From assembly GCA_900540545.1 (NCBI GenBank), contig UQGJ01000033.1, positions 1 to 27,479 on the forward strand: a stretch of 27,479 nt of DNA. Reading direction: 5' to 3'. This document shows positions 24,894 through 27,479 of the stretch, in pieces. This stretch comes from an uncultured Eubacteriales bacterium. Its GTDB lineage: Bacteria > Bacillota > Clostridia > Oscillospirales > Oscillospiraceae. The notes under the pieces were generated by a model, which was not told the origin of the DNA, ran no database searches, and saw nothing but the letters and a program-made list of their open reading frames with translations. Each line of letters opens with the position of its first letter. The stretch's first letter is position 1. Both the position numbers and the translations under genes were made by a program.

Positions 24894-25967
24894 TCACCGG
24901 TCCAGGGGGAGCGCCTCCTGTTTCTTGAGGGCGACGTAGTGGATCAGGATGCCGGCCAGGGCCAGGAAGCCCACGTACCCGCAGATGGGGTAGACCACCG
25001 CCACCATGTTCTTGAAGCCCAGCAGACTGCACAGGAAGGCCAGCACGCACAGGAAGGGGACAAATTTTTTCAGGGACAGGGAGGGCACCCGGAGCTGGAT
25101 GCGGGTGGTGACGGCGAAGAGGGAGGAGAGGGAGGCGGTGAACATGCCGAAGAACAGCAGGACGGCGTACACCACCCCGGCCACGCCGGAGACCCGCCAG
25201 GCCAGCTCCAGCATGGGCAGGTCCGCCTGACCCACCAGAGGGCCGTAGAGGATCATGGGCAGGAGGATGAAGGCGAAAATCAGGGCCAGCATCACCGCCC
25301 CCAGTCCCAGGCCCCTGTGGATGGTCTTTTCGTCCTCCGCGTCCACGGCCAGAGGCACCAGAATGGAGACGGAGCCGATCATATTGTAGGAGATAAAGGA
25401 CAGGGCGGAGAAGAACCAGTTGCCCAGCAGGGGATTGCCGGCGACGAAGGGGCGGGCCTCGATGGGGGCGGCGGGGAGGGTGAAAAAGGCGAACACCCCG
25501 ATGCAGATGGAGGCCGCCAGCAGCAGGGGGACCACGATGTTGAAGACGACCATCATCCCGGCCGCACCCGCCAGGGCCAGCACCAGGGTCAGGAGGGACA
25601 TGATGGCCGCCCCCACGGCGGCGGGCACGCCCAGGACCTGCTGGAGCAGGGCCCCGGCCCCGGCGATCATGGCCACCATAACGTCAAAGAGGAAGAAGAG
25701 GAAGAACCCGCCCACCAGATTGCGCAGCCACGGGATGTCCTTGGGGACGATGATGTGGTCAAACTCCAGGCGGCCCGTGCGACGGGCGATGCGCAGCACC
25801 AGAAGGCTGAAAAAGACGAAGGCCGCGATGGAGAGGACCATCCCCGCCAGCCCGTAGCCGCCGAATACGCCGAAGAACTGCAAAATCTCCTGGCCGGACA
25901 GGAAACCCGCCCCCAGGAAGCAGCCGCTGAATACCGTGGCAATGGCCACGGGCGTGATTTTCTGCAT
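24894..25967 (-). CDS. YkvI-like transporter-fold membrane protein
   Basis: This 357-aa integral membrane protein has about 10-11 hydrophobic segments, and the first (ITPVAIATVFSGCFLGAGFLSGQEI) is typical of the YkvI family. That family resembles amino-acid transporters of the LeuT fold, including branched-chain uptake relatives. The long open frame begins at 26123, but 52 upstream residues are non-conserved and overlap a terminator. ATG at 25967 has GAGGTGG 8 nt upstream and starts exactly at the conserved part. The substrate is unknown. It lies downstream of purD. Confidence 0.85.
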   Translation of the reverse strand: MQKITPVAIATVFSGCFLGAGFLSGQEILQFFGVFGGYGLAGMVLSIAAFVFFSLLVLRIARRTGRLEFDHIIVPKDIPWLRNLVGGFFLFFLFDVMVAMIAGAGALLQQVLGVPAAVGAAIMSLLTLVLALAGAAGMMVVFNIVVPLLLAASICIGVFAFFTLPAAPIEARPFVAGNPLLGNWFFSALSFISYNMIGSVSILVPLAVDAEDEKTIHRGLGLGAVMLALIFAFILLPMILYGPLVGQADLPMLELAWRVSGVAGVVYAVLLFFGMFTASLSSLFAVTTRIQLRVPSLSLKKFVPFLCVLAFLCSLLGFKNMVAVVYPICGYVGFLALAGILIHYVALKKQEALPLDR

Positions 25968-25993
25968 GGAGACCACCTCGTAAACAGAGTAAG

Positions 25994-26021
25994 GCGGCGC
26001 CGGGGTGTTCCCCGGCGCCGC
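25994..26021 (-). terminator. purD terminator
   Basis: A perfect 12-bp stem (GCGGCGCCGGGG / CCCCGGCGCCGC) with a TGTT loop starts 13 bases after the purD stop. Only a short T-rich tail follows on the minus strand, so some readthrough into the next gene is possible. Confidence 0.75.
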
Positions 26022-26034
26022 ACTTTGTGACAGC

Positions 26035-27291
26035 TTATGTGCGCCCAATGTCCGTGCGGAACTGCATATCCGTAAAGCGGATATGCCTTGCACTATCATA
26101 GGCGGTATCGATGGCTTTGTCAAGGGTGCTTCCCGTGGCCGTGACCCCCAGGACCCGCCCTCCGCTGGTGAGGACCGTCCCGCCGTCCCCCAGCTTGGTG
26201 CCCGCGTGGAACACCGTGGCGGTCCGGCCCGCCGCCTCCAGCCCGGAGATGGGCAGCCCCTTTTGGTAGTCGCCGGGGTAGCCGCCGGAGGCCAGCACCA
26301 GGCAGCAGGCGGCCTCGTCCCGCCAGCGGAGGTCCACCTGGTCCAGCGTCCCGTTCCGGCAGGCCAGCAGGATGTCCAGCAGGTCGCTGTCCAGCAGGGA
26401 CAGCACCGCCTGACACTCCGGGTCCCCGAACCGGGCGTTGTACTCCACCACCTTGGGCCCCTGGGGGGTGAGCATGAGGCCGAAGTAGAGGACCCCCTGG
26501 AAGGGACGCCCCTCGGCCTTCAGCGCCCGGATAGTGGGCAGGAAGATGGTCTCCATGCACTCCGCGGCCAGCTCCGGCGTGTAGCCGGGGGCGGGGGAGA
26601 TGGCCCCCATGCCGCCGGTGTTGGGGCCCTTGTCCCCGTCGAAGGCCCGCTTGTGGTCCCGGGAGGAGGGCATGGGCGCCAGATGCTCCCCGTCGGTGAA
26701 GCACAGCACCGTCACCTCCGGGCCGGTCATGCACTCCTCGATGACCACCCTGGTCCCCGCCGCGCCGAATTTGCCGCCGGCCATCATGGCCCGGACGGCC
26801 TCCTCGGCCTCGGCCACGGTCTGGGCCACCACCACGCCCTTGCCCAGGGCCAGCCCGTCGGCCTTGACCACGATGGGCGCCCCCTCGGCCCGGATGTAGG
26901 CCAGCGCAACGTCCAAGTCTGTAAAGGACTGGTACTTGGCAGTCGGGATGCCGTAGTCGGCCATCAGGCCCTTGGAAAAGACCTTGCTGGCCTCGATGAT
27001 GGCGGCGCTGGCGCGGGGCCCGAAGGCGGGGATGCCCGCCGCCTCCAGCGCGTCCACCATCCCCAGGGCCAGGGGGTCGTCGGGGGCCACCACCACGAAA
27101 TCCACGGCGTGGCTCCCGGCCCAGGCCACCATGGCGGGCACGTCGGTGGCCTTGATGTCCACGCACTCGGCCAGGGCGGCGATGCCGCCGTTGCCGGGGG
27201 CGCAGTAGAGCTTGTCCACCTTGGGGCTTTTGGCCAAAGCCCAGACAATGGCATGTTCGCGGCCGCCGCCGCCCACCACTAGGACGTTCAT
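26035..27291 (-). CDS. purD: Phosphoribosylamine-glycine ligase (GARS)
   Basis: Second step of purine synthesis: phosphoribosylamine + glycine + ATP to GAR. The protein is 418 aa. The N-terminal VLVVGGGGREHAIVWAL (3-19), the ATP-grasp region VVKADGLALGKGV, DHKRAFDGDKGPNTGGMGA and VLYFGLMLTPQGPKVVEYNARFGDPE are all present and in order. The start ATG at 27291 has AGAAGGG 10 nt upstream, whereas the open frame extends further only through repeat DNA. In related organisms purD ends a purine operon, so it may be the last gene of one continuing beyond the window. Confidence 0.97.
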   Translation of the reverse strand: MNVLVVGGGGREHAIVWALAKSPKVDKLYCAPGNGGIAALAECVDIKATDVPAMVAWAGSHAVDFVVVAPDDPLALGMVDALEAAGIPAFGPRASAAIIEASKVFSKGLMADYGIPTAKYQSFTDLDVALAYIRAEGAPIVVKADGLALGKGVVVAQTVAEAEEAVRAMMAGGKFGAAGTRVVIEECMTGPEVTVLCFTDGEHLAPMPSSRDHKRAFDGDKGPNTGGMGAISPAPGYTPELAAECMETIFLPTIRALKAEGRPFQGVLYFGLMLTPQGPKVVEYNARFGDPECQAVLSLLDSDLLDILLACRNGTLDQVDLRWRDEAACCLVLASGGYPGDYQKGLPISGLEAAGRTATVFHAGTKLGDGGTVLTSGGRVLGVTATGSTLDKAIDTAYDSARHIRFTDMQFRTDIGRT

Positions 27292-27311
27292 AGGACAACA
27301 ACCCTTCTGTT

Positions 27312-27365
27312 GAGAATGAAGAATGAAGAATTGATTGAGAATTGACAATTGATAATTGATAATTT
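27312..27365. repeat. AT-rich imperfect repeat upstream of purD
   Basis: This stretch contains short direct repeats GAATGAAGAAT and ATTGATAATTGATAATT, with inverted AATTGTCAATT-like elements. It is much richer in A/T than all flanking DNA and non-coding. I read it as a small dispersed repeat rather than a promoter. Confidence 0.55.
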
Positions 27366-27401
27366 CGCCCACGGGGCGGGACGGGGGACGAGGGGGCGGC
27401 C

Positions 27402-27425
27402 CGTCGAGGACGCCGGGCCCTACGG
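27402..27425. repeat. Dispersed repeat, family B, third copy
   Basis: The 24-bp unit differs from the arm at 16865-16888 at two positions. It sits directly before a family A copy, forming a composite repeat block upstream of purD. Confidence 0.75.
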
Positions 27426-27427
27426 GG

Positions 27428-27479
27428 GGACGGGGGATGCGGATTGCCGCGCCAGTTTGCGAACTGGCTCGCAATGACA
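27428..27479. repeat. Dispersed repeat, family A, copy 2
   Basis: A 52-bp copy that runs to the window end and matches 14846-14897 at 42 positions. Its dyad core has drifted more than in copy 1. The repeat may continue beyond the window. Confidence 0.75.

Noticed and set aside
24363..26030. Plus-strand 555-residue open frame
   Set aside because: Antisense to the Nudix and YkvI-like genes; His/Gly/Gln-rich composition typical of a reverse-frame shadow.

Overview
The window is GC-rich DNA, with third codon positions mostly G or C, from a Gram-positive anaerobe of the Clostridia. The gene set fits the Oscillospiraceae/Flavonifractor-Lawsonibacter group: a RibU-type ECF transporter with an FMN riboswitch, a zinc-finger ClpE-type ATPase, PadR-DUF2812, BlaI-M56 and DUF5711. 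The family assignment is an inference and the genus cannot be fixed from this window. The high GC produces very long antisense open frames; I discarded them in favour of recognisable protein families. No tRNA, rRNA, CRISPR array, prophage or insertion sequence was seen.

Layout. (1) 73-2971, minus strand: SOS-type dinB with a LexA-like box, preceded by a padR-DUF2812 pair whose promoter carries two copies of a palindrome. (2) 3037-4569, plus: an ECF sigma factor with a membrane protein that is probably its anti-sigma factor. (3) 4618-5541, minus: ribU under an FMN riboswitch with a terminator and a possible Shine-Dalgarno-sequestering arm. (4) 5579-9516, plus: a DUF1273/YpsA-like protein, an apparently autoregulated LacI-family repressor, and a BlaI repressor with a BlaR1-like M56 sensor that is split by an in-frame TAG. 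(5) 9573-11297, minus: a secreted S41 protease with SLH repeats. (6) 11444-19634, minus: a long same-strand run ecfA1-ecfA2-ecfT-truA-DUF5711-cvpA-clpE, with one strong promoter before ecfA1. (7) 19638-20630, minus: an rRNA methyltransferase-like gene. (8) 20653-23439, plus: a DivIVA-like coiled-coil protein, then a DUF362 / iron-sulfur flavoprotein / MerR operon with a MerR-type 19-bp spacer promoter. (9) 23448-27291, minus: an XRE regulator with a 5-residue-repeat C-terminus, a Nudix hydrolase, a YkvI-like membrane protein and purD.

How the genes work together. Several units look self-contained, with a regulator next to its target and visible operator DNA: LexA/dinB, PadR/DUF2812, LacI, BlaI/M56 and MerR/DUF362. 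RibU is a substrate-binding subunit that needs a shared EcfA1-EcfA2-EcfT energising module, and that module lies about 12 kb away in the same window. The most unusual points are the amber-interrupted M56 sensor with a duplicated C-terminal domain, a 44-bp palindrome that combines terminator, -35 box and BlaI-like operator, the pentapeptide-like repeat on an HTH protein, and a compositionally odd N-terminal extension of EcfA2. I found no clear case of an entirely new multi-gene system; these are candidates for a closer look.
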